Positions 50,496 through 60,209 of a stretch of 64,000 nt of DNA are shown piece after piece. The notes beneath the pieces were generated by a model. The model worked only from the letters and a program-made list of their open reading frames with translations. It ran no database searches and was not told the DNA's origin. The translations under genes were made by a program, and so were the position numbers. Origin of the DNA: Mesobacillus maritimus (GTDB taxonomy: Bacteria > Bacillota > Bacilli > Bacillales > Cytobacillaceae); assembly GCF_019749255.1 (NCBI RefSeq), contig NZ_JACWFH010000007.1:310001-374000 (forward strand), given 5' to 3'. The stretch's first letter is position 1; each line of letters opens with the position of its first letter.

Positions 50496-51290
50496 TTATT
50501 TCCACGGGATTAGTTTGCGCTCTAACCATTGTAGTCCACGATTAAACATGAGACCCAATAACGAGAGAATCAACACACCCGCCATTAATTTAGTGGTAAT
50601 CATTAAGTTTCCATAATGAAGCACCATAGCTCCGATTCCGTATTGAGCGGCAATCATTTCTGCAGATACAAGCAAGAGTAGCGCTGTACCAGCTGCAAGT
50701 TTTAGCCCTGCAAAAATCGTTGGCAAAGCCCCAGGCAAGATTACTTTCCGAATCACATTGAAATGATTCGAGCCAAATGTAACAGCTGCCTTAATCAAAC
50801 TAGGATCTACACTCTTCACGCCTGAGAAGGTGTTAATCAATACAGGGAAAAATACTCCTAAAGCAATGATCGCCACTTTGGGCATTTCCCCGATTCCAAA
50901 CCATAAAATAATTAAAGGCAATAAGGCAATTTTCGGTATCGGGTAAATGCTATAGACAATGGGCGTAAAAATCGCATCAGCCAGTTTAGAAAAGCCGAGT
51001 AGCAAGCCAACCATGATGCCCAAAACAGCACCGATGGCATATCCCCCGAGTATCCGGTACAAACTGGCCAGGAGATTTTTTAATAATTCACCGCTGCTAA
51101 TCATTTCCCACCCATCGGTAATAATCGCGGTTGGTGCAGGCAGAAACAACGGTGGAACAATATTGAGTCTACAGGTAAGCTCCCAAAGGAGTAATATTCC
51201 AGTAATTCCCAAAACAGAAACATAACCAGGTATTTTTTGTTCAAGGAAGGCGACGCGATTTTTTATTACTTTCTTTGTTGTGTTTGCCAC
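50496..51290 (-). CDS. ABC importer permease, SsuC/TauC/ThiX type
   Basis: A 264-residue permease with about six hydrophobic segments and the BPD-type EAA loop (VDPSLIKAAVTFGSNHFNVIRKVILPGALPTIFAGL). It pairs with the ATPase and binding protein immediately upstream on the same strand (3- and 12-nt gaps). The family imports sulfonates, nitrate, taurine or thiamine precursors. Confidence 0.88.
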   Translation of the reverse strand: MANTTKKVIKNRVAFLEQKIPGYVSVLGITGILLLWELTCRLNIVPPLFLPAPTAIITDGWEMISSGELLKNLLASLYRILGGYAIGAVLGIMVGLLLGFSKLADAIFTPIVYSIYPIPKIALLPLIILWFGIGEMPKVAIIALGVFFPVLINTFSGVKSVDPSLIKAAVTFGSNHFNVIRKVILPGALPTIFAGLKLAAGTALLLLVSAEMIAAQYGIGAMVLHYGNLMITTKLMAGVLILSLLGLMFNRGLQWLERKLIPWK

Positions 51291-51293
51291 AGG

Positions 51294-52070
51294 TTACGCC
51301 TCCTTCAACGCTTCTTCTGCATCATGACGGATTAATTGCCAAATCTCGTCTGCATACTTTTCAAATTGAGCACGATATTGATCTTGGTCTCGGCCGATTT
51401 TTGGTAAATCAATAGGGATGATTTTTTTTATATGCCCAGGGTGTCGTGACAAGACAATTACACGATCGGCAAGGTAGACAGCTTCTTGGATGTTATGCGT
51501 CACATAAAGCGTACTTAACTTTGTCCGATTCCAGATGGTTAAAAGTTCTTCCTGCATAATCGTACGGGTTTGAGCATCTAATGCCGAAAAAGGTTCATCC
51601 ATCAACAATAAATCAGGTTCAACCGCGAGGGCCCGCGCGATGCCCGCGCGTTGTTTCATTCCCCCAGAAAGCTGTTTAGGATAGGCATTTTCAAAGCCTG
51701 TTAAGCCAACCATATCAATATAATGTTTTCCTTTTTCTGCACGCTCTGCCTTACTAGCACCTCGTTCTTCAAGCCCGAACGTGACGTTTTCAAACACACT
51801 TCGCCACGGAAATAAGGCAATTTCCTGAAAGACAATTCCTAAAGTAGGCTCCTTATCTTCCTCAGTACCTTCAAAATAGACTTGTCCTTTTGATGGCGAT
51901 AATAATCCCCCGACAATATTTAGGAGTGTTGATTTTCCGCATCCACTTGGCCCTACTAACACAACAAACTCTTGCTCGTTGATGGTAAAGTTAATATCTT
52001 CGAGTGCGAGTACTTCATTTTTTTTACTATCGGTAAATCTTTTCTCGACATTTTCAATTACGATTTTCAT
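51294..52070 (-). CDS. ABC importer ATPase, SsuB/TauB type
   Basis: A 258-residue ATPase: Walker A GPSGCGKST, signature LSGGMKQRAGIARAL, Walker B LLLMDEPFSALD and H-loop YVTHNIQEA. The closest style is the SsuB/TauB/ThiZ group. It lies between the binding protein and permease genes of one operon. Confidence 0.9.
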   Translation of the reverse strand: MKIVIENVEKRFTDSKKNEVLALEDINFTINEQEFVVLVGPSGCGKSTLLNIVGGLLSPSKGQVYFEGTEEDKEPTLGIVFQEIALFPWRSVFENVTFGLEERGASKAERAEKGKHYIDMVGLTGFENAYPKQLSGGMKQRAGIARALAVEPDLLLMDEPFSALDAQTRTIMQEELLTIWNRTKLSTLYVTHNIQEAVYLADRVIVLSRHPGHIKKIIPIDLPKIGRDQDQYRAQFEKYADEIWQLIRHDAEEALKEA

Positions 52071-52082
52071 GCTGTCACTTCC

Positions 52083-53144
52083 CTAGTTATTCAATGCTTC
52101 CTCAAGTAATTCTGTGTTGACGATTTCTTTTACGTCAATTGCTTTATCAATGAGTTTTTCTTTTGCATACCAGTCAATTTGAGTTTGAATATCTTCTTCT
52201 AATAATTTTCCATCACGGTCCATATATGGAAGTCCCAATTTAATCAATTCAGCATCCTGATCCGTATATTTCGCAATAATCTCAATCACTTCATCGTAGT
52301 TTTCACCAGGAACAAGTTCCCCGCCTTCTTGTGTTAAGACAGCATCATAATAGTAGTTTGTTGCTTTAACATAGGCTTTTAAGAAGCGAACTGCTGTATC
52401 CTTATCTTCTGCAAATTTAGGTGAGAAGAAGATTCCAGACGTTTGATAATCCATTTCTTCGCCAACTTGGGTAATGACTTTGCCATATCCTTCTTTTTCG
52501 ACGGTTGAGATATTCGGCTCATTTAAAATAACGGCATCTACCTGTTTGCTGTTTAAAGCTTCCATTAAGCCTTTAATGCTATTAAGTGGAACCAATTGGA
52601 CATCTTCTAATGTTAGGCCGTGATTTTCTAATATTCGACCAGCCATGTAATGGAAGGTTGATCCTGTCTGTGTAATCCCGATGCGCTTTCCTTTTAAATC
52701 TTCAGGCTCTGTAGCCTCTGAATCATTTGGTACCAATAAAGCTGATGAGGAGAATCCTTCTTGCTCTCTTCCTTTATCGGCAACAATCCATAACTTTTGT
52801 CCACCAGCGACCATATTATATAAGCTTGCGGTAATCCCAGTTGCGCCAACATCAACACTTCCACCCGCAGTTGCAACCGTAATTGGTTGCGCAGCTTCAA
52901 ACCATTTCGCATTCACTTCAAGGTTTTCTTCTTCAAAGAACCCTTTTTCCATCGCAATGAATAATGGAGCGGTACTCGTTAATTTAAGCATTCCTACATC
53001 AATCGACACTTTTTCTGCTGTTTCTTTTTCATTTGTTCCTTCTTTGTCTGTTGATTCATTGGCTTCATCCTGGTTTCCACAACCAGCTAATGCTAGCACA
53101 AGTGTAACGATTGCGACTAGCAGCCATGACAGTGATTTTTTCAC
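52083..53144 (-). CDS. Substrate-binding lipoprotein of an NMT1/SsuA-type ABC importer
   Basis: A 353-residue protein with lipobox LALAGC (Cys22) and an acidic linker. The NMT1/SsuA-like two-lobe fold follows (IAMEKGFFEEENLEVNAKWF, GGSVDVGATGITASLYNMVAGGQKLWIVAD, GKRIGITQTGSTFHYMAGRIL). Candidates for the substrate are sulfonates, taurine or a pyrimidine/thiamine precursor. No monooxygenase or thi gene next to it decides between them. First gene of the three-gene operon. Confidence 0.88.
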   Translation of the reverse strand: MKKSLSWLLVAIVTLVLALAGCGNQDEANESTDKEGTNEKETAEKVSIDVGMLKLTSTAPLFIAMEKGFFEEENLEVNAKWFEAAQPITVATAGGSVDVGATGITASLYNMVAGGQKLWIVADKGREQEGFSSSALLVPNDSEATEPEDLKGKRIGITQTGSTFHYMAGRILENHGLTLEDVQLVPLNSIKGLMEALNSKQVDAVILNEPNISTVEKEGYGKVITQVGEEMDYQTSGIFFSPKFAEDKDTAVRFLKAYVKATNYYYDAVLTQEGGELVPGENYDEVIEIIAKYTDQDAELIKLGLPYMDRDGKLLEEDIQTQIDWYAKEKLIDKAIDVKEIVNTELLEEALNN

Positions 53145-53299
53145 TTTACAATTCCCCCTGTTAAATTTTTTTAATTTATTGACTATTATACCGTATGCAC
53201 ATTATTATTCTACACAATTTTTGAATATAGTGTAAAAAATTCAGTACGAGGAACATCGTTTTACAAAATTCGAGCCATCCTATTATTTTACTCAGAACA

Positions 53300-53338
53300 A
53301 AGAACCTGCAGAGAAACGATCTTTCTCTGCAGGTTCTT
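53300..53338 (-). terminator. Terminator of the ABC exporter gene
   Basis: A perfect 17-bp stem (arms 53300-53316 and 53322-53338) with a 5-nt loop, just downstream of the stop at 53350. Confidence 0.9.
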
Positions 53339-53349
53339 TTGCTATAATA

Positions 53350-55068
53350 TTAAGCTTTTTGAAACTGGACTTTATGAAGGTTTGCAAAGATTCCGCCCTT
53401 TGCAAGTAATTCATCATGTCTTCCCTCTTCGGCAATCCCGTCTTCGGTTACTACCACGATTTTATCGGCGTTTCGAATCGTTGCCAATCGGTGAGCAATG
53501 ATTAAGGTTGTTCTGTTTTTAGAAAGCTCTGTTAAAGCCTTTTGGATAATCAGTTCTGTTTCTGTATCTAGTGCAGAAGTTGCTTCGTCTAAAATTAAAA
53601 TGGGTGGGTTTTTCAGAAACATTCTCGCAATCGCAAGCCTTTGTTTCTGGCCACCTGATAGTTTCAAACCTCTTTCACCAATTTGCGTTTCATACCCATC
53701 AGGGAGAGATTGGATAAACTCTTCTAAATGCGCGAGCTTAACGGCCTTGGCGATTTCCTCTTGAGTTGCATCAAGCGCACCATAGGCAATATTTTCTCTT
53801 AATGTTCCTGTAAACAAGAAAACATCTTGTTGAACAATTCCAATTTGCGAGCGAAGTGATTTTTTCGTCATATGGCGAATATCAATGCCGTCAATCGTAA
53901 TGGCTCCATCCGTAACATCGTAGAATCGAGGAATCAATGAGCAAATCGTCGTTTTTCCGGCACCAGATGGTCCGACAAACGCAACTGTTTCTCCGTGTTG
54001 AATACTTAAATCAATGTTTTTTAAGACAGATTTATTTTTATCATAGCTAAAATGTACCTTTTGAAAGCGAATATCTCCTTTCAAGCCATTGATTTCAATC
54101 GCATCTTGTTCATCCACCACATCTGGATGCTGATCCATCAGCTCGGTAAATCGTTTAAACCCAGCCATTCCTTTCGGATACAGCTCAAGGATGGCACTGA
54201 TTTTATCAATCGGCTTAAAAAGGACATTGACATATAAAACAAAACCAACCAATTCCCCATAGCTAAGCTGACCTCTAAAACTTAGCCATGCTCCATATAC
54301 AAGTACAGCAAGCACAAACAAGCGCGTAAGCATAAACATACCTGAAGAAGTATAAGACATGACTTTGTACGCGCCTAATTTCGCTAAACGAAACTTTTGG
54401 TTATTTATTGCAAATCTCTTAATCTCAAATTCTTCGTTTGTAAAAGATTGAACAACACGCGCGCCTGAAATGCTATCTTCAACTCTTGCATTGACATCGG
54501 CGATTTCTGTGTACATCGATTTCCAGGCTGTATTCATTTTAAAATTCGAGTAGGCAATCAACCAAATTAAAAATGGCACAATGATCAAAGCGACCAAAGC
54601 GAGCTTGACGTTGATCGTAAACATAATACAAAACGCTCCAACAAAGGTCATGATGGCAATGAATAAATCCTCAGGACCATGGTGGGCAAGCTCTCCTAAA
54701 TCGAATAAATCATTGGTAATGCGACTCATAATATGCCCTGTTTTCGTGTTATCAAAAAAGCGAAAGGACTGTCGTTGCACATGTTGAAACAGCTGATGCC
54801 TCATATCTGTTTCAATATTAATCCCGAGCATATGCCCCCAATAGTTGACGATATACTGGAGAAACGTACTGAATGCATATAGCACTAGCAGCCCAATACT
54901 AACTGTGACAATCGCATTCCAATTCTGTCCTGGTAAAAGCGTATCAATGAACCATTGGACAGCAAGTGGAAACGCCAATTCTAGTAAAGCAACAATAATG
55001 GCACAACTAAAATCAATGATGAACAACCGCCGATGCGGCTTATAATAACTAAAAAATCGTCTAATCAT
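53350..55068 (-). CDS. ABC exporter half-transporter (MsbA/BmrA-like, TMD-NBD)
   Basis: A 572-residue protein with six transmembrane helices (about 15-310) fused to an ATPase domain. The latter has Walker A GPSGAGKTT, signature LSGGQKQRLAIARM, Walker B ILILDEATSALD and H-loop IIAHRLAT. It would work as a homodimer. It lies alone on its transcript. Substrate unknown (lipid, peptide or drug). Confidence 0.9.
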   Translation of the reverse strand: MIRRFFSYYKPHRRLFIIDFSCAIIVALLELAFPLAVQWFIDTLLPGQNWNAIVTVSIGLLVLYAFSTFLQYIVNYWGHMLGINIETDMRHQLFQHVQRQSFRFFDNTKTGHIMSRITNDLFDLGELAHHGPEDLFIAIMTFVGAFCIMFTINVKLALVALIIVPFLIWLIAYSNFKMNTAWKSMYTEIADVNARVEDSISGARVVQSFTNEEFEIKRFAINNQKFRLAKLGAYKVMSYTSSGMFMLTRLFVLAVLVYGAWLSFRGQLSYGELVGFVLYVNVLFKPIDKISAILELYPKGMAGFKRFTELMDQHPDVVDEQDAIEINGLKGDIRFQKVHFSYDKNKSVLKNIDLSIQHGETVAFVGPSGAGKTTICSLIPRFYDVTDGAITIDGIDIRHMTKKSLRSQIGIVQQDVFLFTGTLRENIAYGALDATQEEIAKAVKLAHLEEFIQSLPDGYETQIGERGLKLSGGQKQRLAIARMFLKNPPILILDEATSALDTETELIIQKALTELSKNRTTLIIAHRLATIRNADKIVVVTEDGIAEEGRHDELLAKGGIFANLHKVQFQKA

Positions 55069-55167
55069 TTCTCAGTCCCCTTTTATGTATATAGTGATTA
55101 TAGGGATTTGGGGTTGTTTTCGCAATAGTCTAATGATAAGAAATCTTCATTTGGTAATGAAAAACAG

Positions 55168-55198
55168 AAAAAAGGAGCAGCCTGCTTTAGCTGCTCTT
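55168..55198 (-). terminator. Terminator of the small-gene operon
   Basis: On the minus strand GAGCAGC / GCTGCTC followed by TTTTTTC, right after the 62-residue gene. Confidence 0.8.
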
Positions 55199-55209
55199 AT
55201 CAAAGAATT

Positions 55210-55398
55210 TTACATACTTGGTTGGCGGCGCTTTAATTGTTTTTTAAGTGCATCATCTCGTTCGCCACCAGCTAATAGTTCCTCGGAGAATTCATGATCC
55301 TTCGCACCCTGTCCTTTTTTTCCTACTAGCTTAGATGTTTGAATGGTTTCAGATTGTAGATTATTATTCGGTGCACCTTGTTCATTCCAATCACTCAT
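55210..55398 (-). CDS. 62-residue hydrophilic small protein
   Basis: ATG at 55398 with SD AAAGGGGG 7 nt upstream. The sequence (MSDWNEQGAPNNNLQSETIQ; FSEELLAGGERDDALKKQLK) is charged and mostly helical at its C-terminus. Probably co-transcribed with the 53-residue gene 18 nt upstream and the DUF1292 gene. Family not recognised. Confidence 0.6.
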   Translation of the reverse strand: MSDWNEQGAPNNNLQSETIQTSKLVGKKGQGAKDHEFSEELLAGGERDDALKKQLKRRQPSM

Positions 55399-55416
55399 AC
55401 ATTTCCCCCTTTCTGA

Positions 55417-55578
55417 TTAACTAGGGTCTACTTCATCGTTTGAAAGAACGGTTACTTCCGTAAATTCACCGTTCACTAAATCTTGGTTGCTGGCCTCTTG
55501 GTTTAATTCTTCGGAATCATCCATCCCAGGGGCAACAGTTGGTTCATCATTTTGGTTTTTGCGAGGATCTTTTTTCAT
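55417..55578 (-). CDS. 53-residue acidic small protein coupled to DUF1292 gene
   Basis: ATG at 55578 overlaps the DUF1292 stop (ATGA), with GGGGGTG as SD inside that gene's end. It encodes MKKDPRKNQNDEPTVAPGMD, then an acidic stretch ending LSNDEVDPS. The 4-nt overlap suggests translational coupling. No family recognised. Confidence 0.55.
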   Translation of the reverse strand: MKKDPRKNQNDEPTVAPGMDDSEELNQEASNQDLVNGEFTEVTVLSNDEVDPS

Positions 55579-55853
55579 CTGATGTCACCCCCAAATTCCT
55601 CAGCAGGTGCAGCATCAACGGCTATTTGATAAGCATCAAGAATATTATCTTTTTCTGCTTCGTTTGATAAGCCAATTAAATGCTGGCCATGTTCATCTTC
55701 TTCTACTTGCATGAGAACGGTATCGTCTTCTGACCTTAATAACGCATATGTTTCTCCGCGCATATCAAATAAAGCTTCAACCTCATAAGAGATTTGATTG
55801 CCAGACTCATCTTCAACGGTAATTAAATCACGGATGCTGTAATTCTTTTCCAT
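55575..55853 (-). CDS. DUF1292 family protein
   Basis: A 92-residue protein with the DUF1292 pattern (ITVEDESGNQISYEVEALFD, ETYALLRSEDD, VLMQVEEDEHG). Family members are small cytoplasmic proteins without known function. First gene of the three-gene small operon 55853 to 55210. Confidence 0.75.
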   Translation of the reverse strand: MEKNYSIRDLITVEDESGNQISYEVEALFDMRGETYALLRSEDDTVLMQVEEDEHGQHLIGLSNEAEKDNILDAYQIAVDAAPAEEFGGDIR

Positions 55854-56050
55854 CTTTTCACCTCTATTTAATCATCAGGCATTAGACTTTTTTAGGCTGG
55901 AGCCTAATTCAAATGTCTTTTCCTTGTTAAAATTCCCTATTCATTGTGGAAAAATGCTCATTTTAAATGGTTATTACATGGAAGTTTGACCTCAAACTAA
56001 TAAGTCATTAAATAAGGAGTTGGCACCTTGAAACACGAAAGCAAAAACAT

Positions 56051-56085
56051 AAAAAACCGTTCCAATGCAAATGCTAGGAACGGTT
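56051..56085 (-). terminator. Terminator of the flavin reductase gene
   Basis: Perfect 9-bp stem AACCGTTCC / GGAACGGTT, followed on the minus strand by TTTTTT. It lies 13 nt after the stop. Confidence 0.85.
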
Positions 56086-56097
56086 CGTGACATATTC

Positions 56098-56592
56098 TTA
56101 TTTATAAAACTCTTCAGGAATTGGACCGAATTTACGCTTATGATATAGAAGAGGTTCTTTTTGTTCACTTTGAATTTCAATGACTTCGCCAATTAAGATC
56201 GTATGGTCGCCGGCATCAATTATTTTGAAAGTTTTACATTGTAGGACCCCTGCCGCTCCACTAATCACCGGGAGATTTTGGTCAGATAGCTTCCAGTCAC
56301 AATTGCTAAAACGATCGGTTCCTTTCGTTGCAAATAAACCGCAAATATCACTTTGATCGCCTGCTAATACATGGACAGCGAATTTATCGGTATTTTTAAA
56401 GACATCGTGTGAAGAGACCCGCTTATCAATTGACCAAAGAATTAGCAATGGATCAATGGATACAGAAGCAAATGAATTAACCGTAAGCCCGAGCGGAGTT
56501 CCATTCTCATCAACTGTTGTCACAACGGTGACACCTGTAGGGTAATTTCCCATTACTTCTTTAAAAAGGGTTTCATTAGTTTGATTCGACAT
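56098..56592 (-). CDS. Flavin reductase-like FMN-binding protein
   Basis: A 164-residue protein from ATG 56592 (GGAAGGTG 10 nt upstream; the frame starts nine codons earlier without SD). It has NYPTGVTVVTT, GLTVNSFASVSIDPLLILWSID and the C-terminal LLYHKRKFGPIP of the flavin reductase/HpaC-like family. It supplies reduced flavin to a monooxygenase. No partner oxygenase is adjacent. The sulfonate-type importer 3 kb away makes an SsuD-like partner elsewhere conceivable. Confidence 0.82.
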   Translation of the reverse strand: MSNQTNETLFKEVMGNYPTGVTVVTTVDENGTPLGLTVNSFASVSIDPLLILWSIDKRVSSHDVFKNTDKFAVHVLAGDQSDICGLFATKGTDRFSNCDWKLSDQNLPVISGAAGVLQCKTFKIIDAGDHTILIGEVIEIQSEQKEPLLYHKRKFGPIPEEFYK

Positions 56593-56796
56593 ATGCTTAA
56601 CACACCTTCCAGTTGTCATTCTCTATATTTTCCTCATATAACAATATTAACAATTTTAAAACACTGTGTACATTATCTGAACTGAATAATGGCATAAAAT
56701 TTTAAAAAATTCTCTCTATTTTATCGTAGTCAGTTTAGACAAGGACATTTAATTCGACGCACCATTGAGAAAATTCAATAATGGACATTTCCACTG

Positions 56797-57639
56797 TTAA
56801 TAAATTCTTCCTTGCCTAATCCATTTCGTAGCAACCCATTTTTCACCTTTTGAAACAGGTACGCTGCTATGAACGGACATCCGGTCAACTTGATTTTCAC
56901 TATTGCCGTAATGAAAGTAAACGGCTGAGCCTTTTTTGGGAACAATTGAGACCCCTGCTTTAGGAAAGACGGTCTCGCCTCCTGCGATTACTTCATTTAA
57001 ATAAATCAGCATCGTCCCCACGCGTTGACCACCTTTAGTTGGGTCAACTTTGTTAGCTGGGAAAAAATCAAAATGTTGTTTATACTCTTCCCCGATATCA
57101 TAGTTTAAAACCTGAAGACCTTCCCCGTTTTCAACCGGTGTGTTGGTTAATTCTGATATTCTATTTTCGATCTTTGTAATGAGTTGATTTTCTTTAAGAG
57201 TAAAATACATTCCTTTGCTGGTTCTCCCTGGTGTGACCTTTTCTTCACCAGTAGTAGGGTCAACGATACGTGATGGCTGTAGCCGATTTTTTGAGAGCTG
57301 GATCAATTCATCACATTCATCCTCACTAAGGACATGATCTAAATGAAGAATGAAGGGCTTGTCTACTCTTGAAAGGACTTTTACTTCTTGATCACTTGTA
57401 TAAATGAGATTTCCTTTTTTTCCGATTTCGGGTATTTCATATGTATACTGATTTTGCGTCGTTTCGATTGTTTTTATCGATTCATTTCCGACAATTTTAA
57501 AAAGTGATTCATAAGCAAATTTGGGGTCAAAACCTTTTTTAATCATTGCATCGGCAATGGCCACAGGACTGACACCGTTATTTAAGGTATGAATAATCCA
57601 ATCTCTAAGCTCACTAGAGATTTGTCTTATTTTTTCCAT
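56797..57639 (-). CDS. Prolyl 4-hydroxylase-like 2-oxoglutarate/Fe(II) oxygenase
   Basis: A 280-residue protein. ATG 57639 is chosen because AAGGAGA lies 8 nt upstream; the frame extends 16 codons further. The N-terminal 80 residues are helical and unrelated to the catalytic part. The C-terminal domain has the Fe ligands His189, Asp191 (HFD) and His257, and the 2-oxoglutarate lysine Lys267 (KGEKW). Similar short enzymes in bacilli hydroxylate proline-rich or collagen-like proteins. The target is unknown. Confidence 0.85.
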   Translation of the reverse strand: MEKIRQISSELRDWIIHTLNNGVSPVAIADAMIKKGFDPKFAYESLFKIVGNESIKTIETTQNQYTYEIPEIGKKGNLIYTSDQEVKVLSRVDKPFILHLDHVLSEDECDELIQLSKNRLQPSRIVDPTTGEEKVTPGRTSKGMYFTLKENQLITKIENRISELTNTPVENGEGLQVLNYDIGEEYKQHFDFFPANKVDPTKGGQRVGTMLIYLNEVIAGGETVFPKAGVSIVPKKGSAVYFHYGNSENQVDRMSVHSSVPVSKGEKWVATKWIRQGRIY

Positions 57640-57790
57640 AAAATTCGTCTCCTTCAAGGCAGTTTTTTCTTGTGTCTCTTCTAACAACGCTGATTAATTC
57701 AGAACCGTCCTTTAACAGAACCCTTCATTTAAAAACTCTACATCCTTTAGTTAATTAAAAATCCTAACCAACAGGCATTTTACAAACCTA

Positions 57791-57804
57791 TTGTAAACGC
57801 TTTA
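57791..57804. promoter_or_regulatory. cre-like site upstream of the oxygenase gene
   Basis: TTGTAAACGCTTTA fits the CcpA cre consensus except for the last conserved C. It lies about 150 nt upstream of the oxygenase start. Suggestive only. Confidence 0.35.
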
Positions 57805-57888
57805 TTCTTTTAGATTCTTAATCATAGATTAACCAATTTTTACTAGAATTACAATACATTAGATTAGTAGAGCACCTGAAAAAACAGG

Positions 57889-57922
57889 CCAACCTCTACT
57901 CGGTAATCCAGATAGAGGTGGG
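57889..57922 (-). terminator. Terminator of the SDR gene
   Basis: On the minus strand CCACCTCTA / TAGAGGTTGG, followed by CCTGTTTTTTC, directly after the stop. Confidence 0.7.
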
Positions 57923-57929
57923 TTTGTTT

Positions 57930-58679
57930 CTATTCTTCATAGATCATTTTTCTAGTCATTCCGCCGTCGACAATGAGGTTAACACCGGTCACAAAATCAT
58001 TTTCACTTGAGGTTAAATATAGACATGCGCGGGCGATATCATCTGGTTTCCCGACGCGTTTAGAGAAATGCTGCTCATGGTCAAGTTTGGTCAATGTTGA
58101 ATAATCCCCTGTTTCAATCCATCCTGGTGAGATGGCATTGACTGTGATGTGATCTTCACTTAAGGATGCTGCAAGTGCGTGGGTGATGGCGACGATTCCT
58201 CCTTTCGTAGCGGCATAAGATTCAGAGTTCGCTTCTGACATAATCGCTCTTGTGGAAGCAAGATTGACAATCGCTCCACCTTGCCCGTTTTTTCTCATAT
58301 ATTTCCCAGCTTCACGAGAAGCTAAAAATACACTTCGTAAATTGGTATGAATCACATCATCCCATTCTTCTAGCGTTACCTCATAGGGAGATTTGAATAA
58401 GCCTTTCCCTGCATTATTAATGAGAATATGTATTTGACCATATGTATCAATAGTACTTTTCATTAAATTGATAATGTCAGCTTCCTTTCTGACATCTGTT
58501 TGTACAAATATAGCTTGTCCACCTTTTGCTGTGATCTCTGAAGCTGTCTCTTGCCCGGCTTCCTGGTCAACATCTGCTAACACTACTTTTGCGCCTTTCT
58601 CAGCGTACAGCCTGGCCACTCCTCGACCAATTCCTTTGGCTGCTCCAGTCACAATGACAATTTTATTATGAAAACTCAA
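57930..58679 (-). CDS. Short-chain dehydrogenase/reductase (glucose-1-dehydrogenase-like)
   Basis: A 249-residue classical SDR: TGAAKGIG cofactor loop, NNAG, Ser in NLAST and YAATK (Tyr-x-x-x-Lys), GWIETG and a C-terminal VDGGMT. The Asp at the end of the second strand (VLADVD) favours NAD(H). TTG at 58679 is chosen for its SD (TGGAGGT, 8 nt). It follows the MFS gene by 73 nt and may be co-transcribed with it. Substrate unknown. Confidence 0.85.
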   Translation of the reverse strand: MSFHNKIVIVTGAAKGIGRGVARLYAEKGAKVVLADVDQEAGQETASEITAKGGQAIFVQTDVRKEADIINLMKSTIDTYGQIHILINNAGKGLFKSPYEVTLEEWDDVIHTNLRSVFLASREAGKYMRKNGQGGAIVNLASTRAIMSEANSESYAATKGGIVAITHALAASLSEDHITVNAISPGWIETGDYSTLTKLDHEQHFSKRVGKPDDIARACLYLTSSENDFVTGVNLIVDGGMTRKMIYEE

Positions 58680-58752
58680 TAGTAAAACCTCCAAGAAAAC
58701 ATATCATCATTCTTCTTTATATTAATCGCTAGATCTTAAACACTCAAGGATG

Positions 58753-60060
58753 TCATACTTGCTCCTTTTTTAGAGACCAGATTACTACAGGAATGAGCAG
58801 AATGGAAAGAATTCCCCCAGCAATTGAGAGTGTCGCAAAACTAGAGTGTGCTACTACCATTCCCGAAAGCACTCCCCCAGATGCGCCCGACAAAGCGATT
58901 AAGACATCAACTGAACCTTGCGTTTTTGCACGAGTAGATATACTCGTTGATTCGACGATCATTGTTGTGCCACTAATTAACCCAAAGTTCCACCCTAGCC
59001 CAAGCAAGGCTAACGCAAGTATTAAGACGAACAAAGAATCTCCTGGTGCAAACGCGGCGATAAAACCAGCTACCAAAAGTGTGATTGCAAAAGAAATGGC
59101 CATGCGTGTTGTACCAACTTTATCGACAAGGATACCTGTTAATAAAGAAGGCAGGAACATCGCGCCGATATGGATACCAATCACAAGGCCAACCATGTTC
59201 AAGTCATGTCCAAAATGACCCATATGAACAGGTGTCATCGTCATAATCGCAATCATGACAAATTGACTTAAGACCATTACCACAGCGCCGGCGGTAACCC
59301 CTTTTTTGTTTAAAGGAAGTGAATTAGACGGCTTTACAGAAGATAAACTTTCCACTTTTTTTTGTTCAGACGCGAGGGCGTTGGCAATGACGAGTGGATC
59401 AGGACGAAGGAAAACTAAGATCACAATCCCCGCAAGGATATAAGCGGCTGCTGCAAGAATGAAGGTACCAGCCAATGACGGTACTCCGATCGCTGTCGCA
59501 ACTCGCCCCATCACACCTACCATATTTGGGCCCGCAACAGCTCCGAAGGTTGTAAAAACCATGGCGATGCTAACAGCGGTTGCCCGTTGCTTGCCGTTGG
59601 CTAAATCTGTTCCTGCGTATCGGGCTAATAAATTCGTTGCCGTCCCAGCTCCGTATAAGACTAAGGATGCAAATAAAAGGAACACACTATGTAATACTGC
59701 CGCTAAAACAACTCCGACAGCACCAATTCCCCCCACCAAAAAGCCGGAAGCTAGTCCAGCACGGCGTCCTAACTTTTGTGAAAGACGCCCGACAAAATAG
59801 GCTGCTCCAGCGGAACCAAGGGTGAACAGCGCCGTTGGAACTCCTGCAAAGTTACTTGTTCCTAGCATGTCTTGAGCGAGCAACGCTCCAACCGTAATCC
59901 CCGCGGCTAGTCCTGCTCCACCGAAAATTTGTGAAATCACTACAATGAGTAGTGTCCTGCGGTATAATTGCTGTTGTTTTTCAGCTGAATTCATATACTC
60001 CTGCAACCAAACTGGTTGTTCTTTACTAGTTGCTGAATCACTAGAATGATGATTCATCAC
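58753..60060 (-). CDS. MFS transporter
   Basis: A 435-residue protein with 12 hydrophobic segments and a motif-A-like GRLSQKLGRRAGLA loop after the second helix. There is a long middle loop near 235-255. Substrate unknown. It precedes the SDR gene and follows a terminator after the thiolase gene. Confidence 0.8.
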   Translation of the reverse strand: MMNHHSSDSATSKEQPVWLQEYMNSAEKQQQLYRRTLLIVVISQIFGGAGLAAGITVGALLAQDMLGTSNFAGVPTALFTLGSAGAAYFVGRLSQKLGRRAGLASGFLVGGIGAVGVVLAAVLHSVFLLFASLVLYGAGTATNLLARYAGTDLANGKQRATAVSIAMVFTTFGAVAGPNMVGVMGRVATAIGVPSLAGTFILAAAAYILAGIVILVFLRPDPLVIANALASEQKKVESLSSVKPSNSLPLNKKGVTAGAVVMVLSQFVMIAIMTMTPVHMGHFGHDLNMVGLVIGIHIGAMFLPSLLTGILVDKVGTTRMAISFAITLLVAGFIAAFAPGDSLFVLILALALLGLGWNFGLISGTTMIVESTSISTRAKTQGSVDVLIALSGASGGVLSGMVVAHSSFATLSIAGGILSILLIPVVIWSLKKEQV

Positions 60061-60121
60061 GCAGACCCCATTTCATATCCTTTACCTTTTTAGGCAAAGG
60101 AAAAATAAAGATAGGACCAAG

Positions 60122-60156
60122 AAAACGTGCTCCATTAAAACAACGGGAGCACGTTT
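60122..60156 (-). terminator. Terminator of the thiolase gene
   Basis: Stem AAACGTGCTCC / GGAGCACGTTT, 11 bp, followed on the minus strand by TC and flanked by T-rich sequence, 54 nt after the stop. Confidence 0.8.
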
Positions 60157-60209
60157 CACTCTATGAACCTATTTAAAATGCAAAACCGATAAAACGGCTG
60201 GTCTGGATT

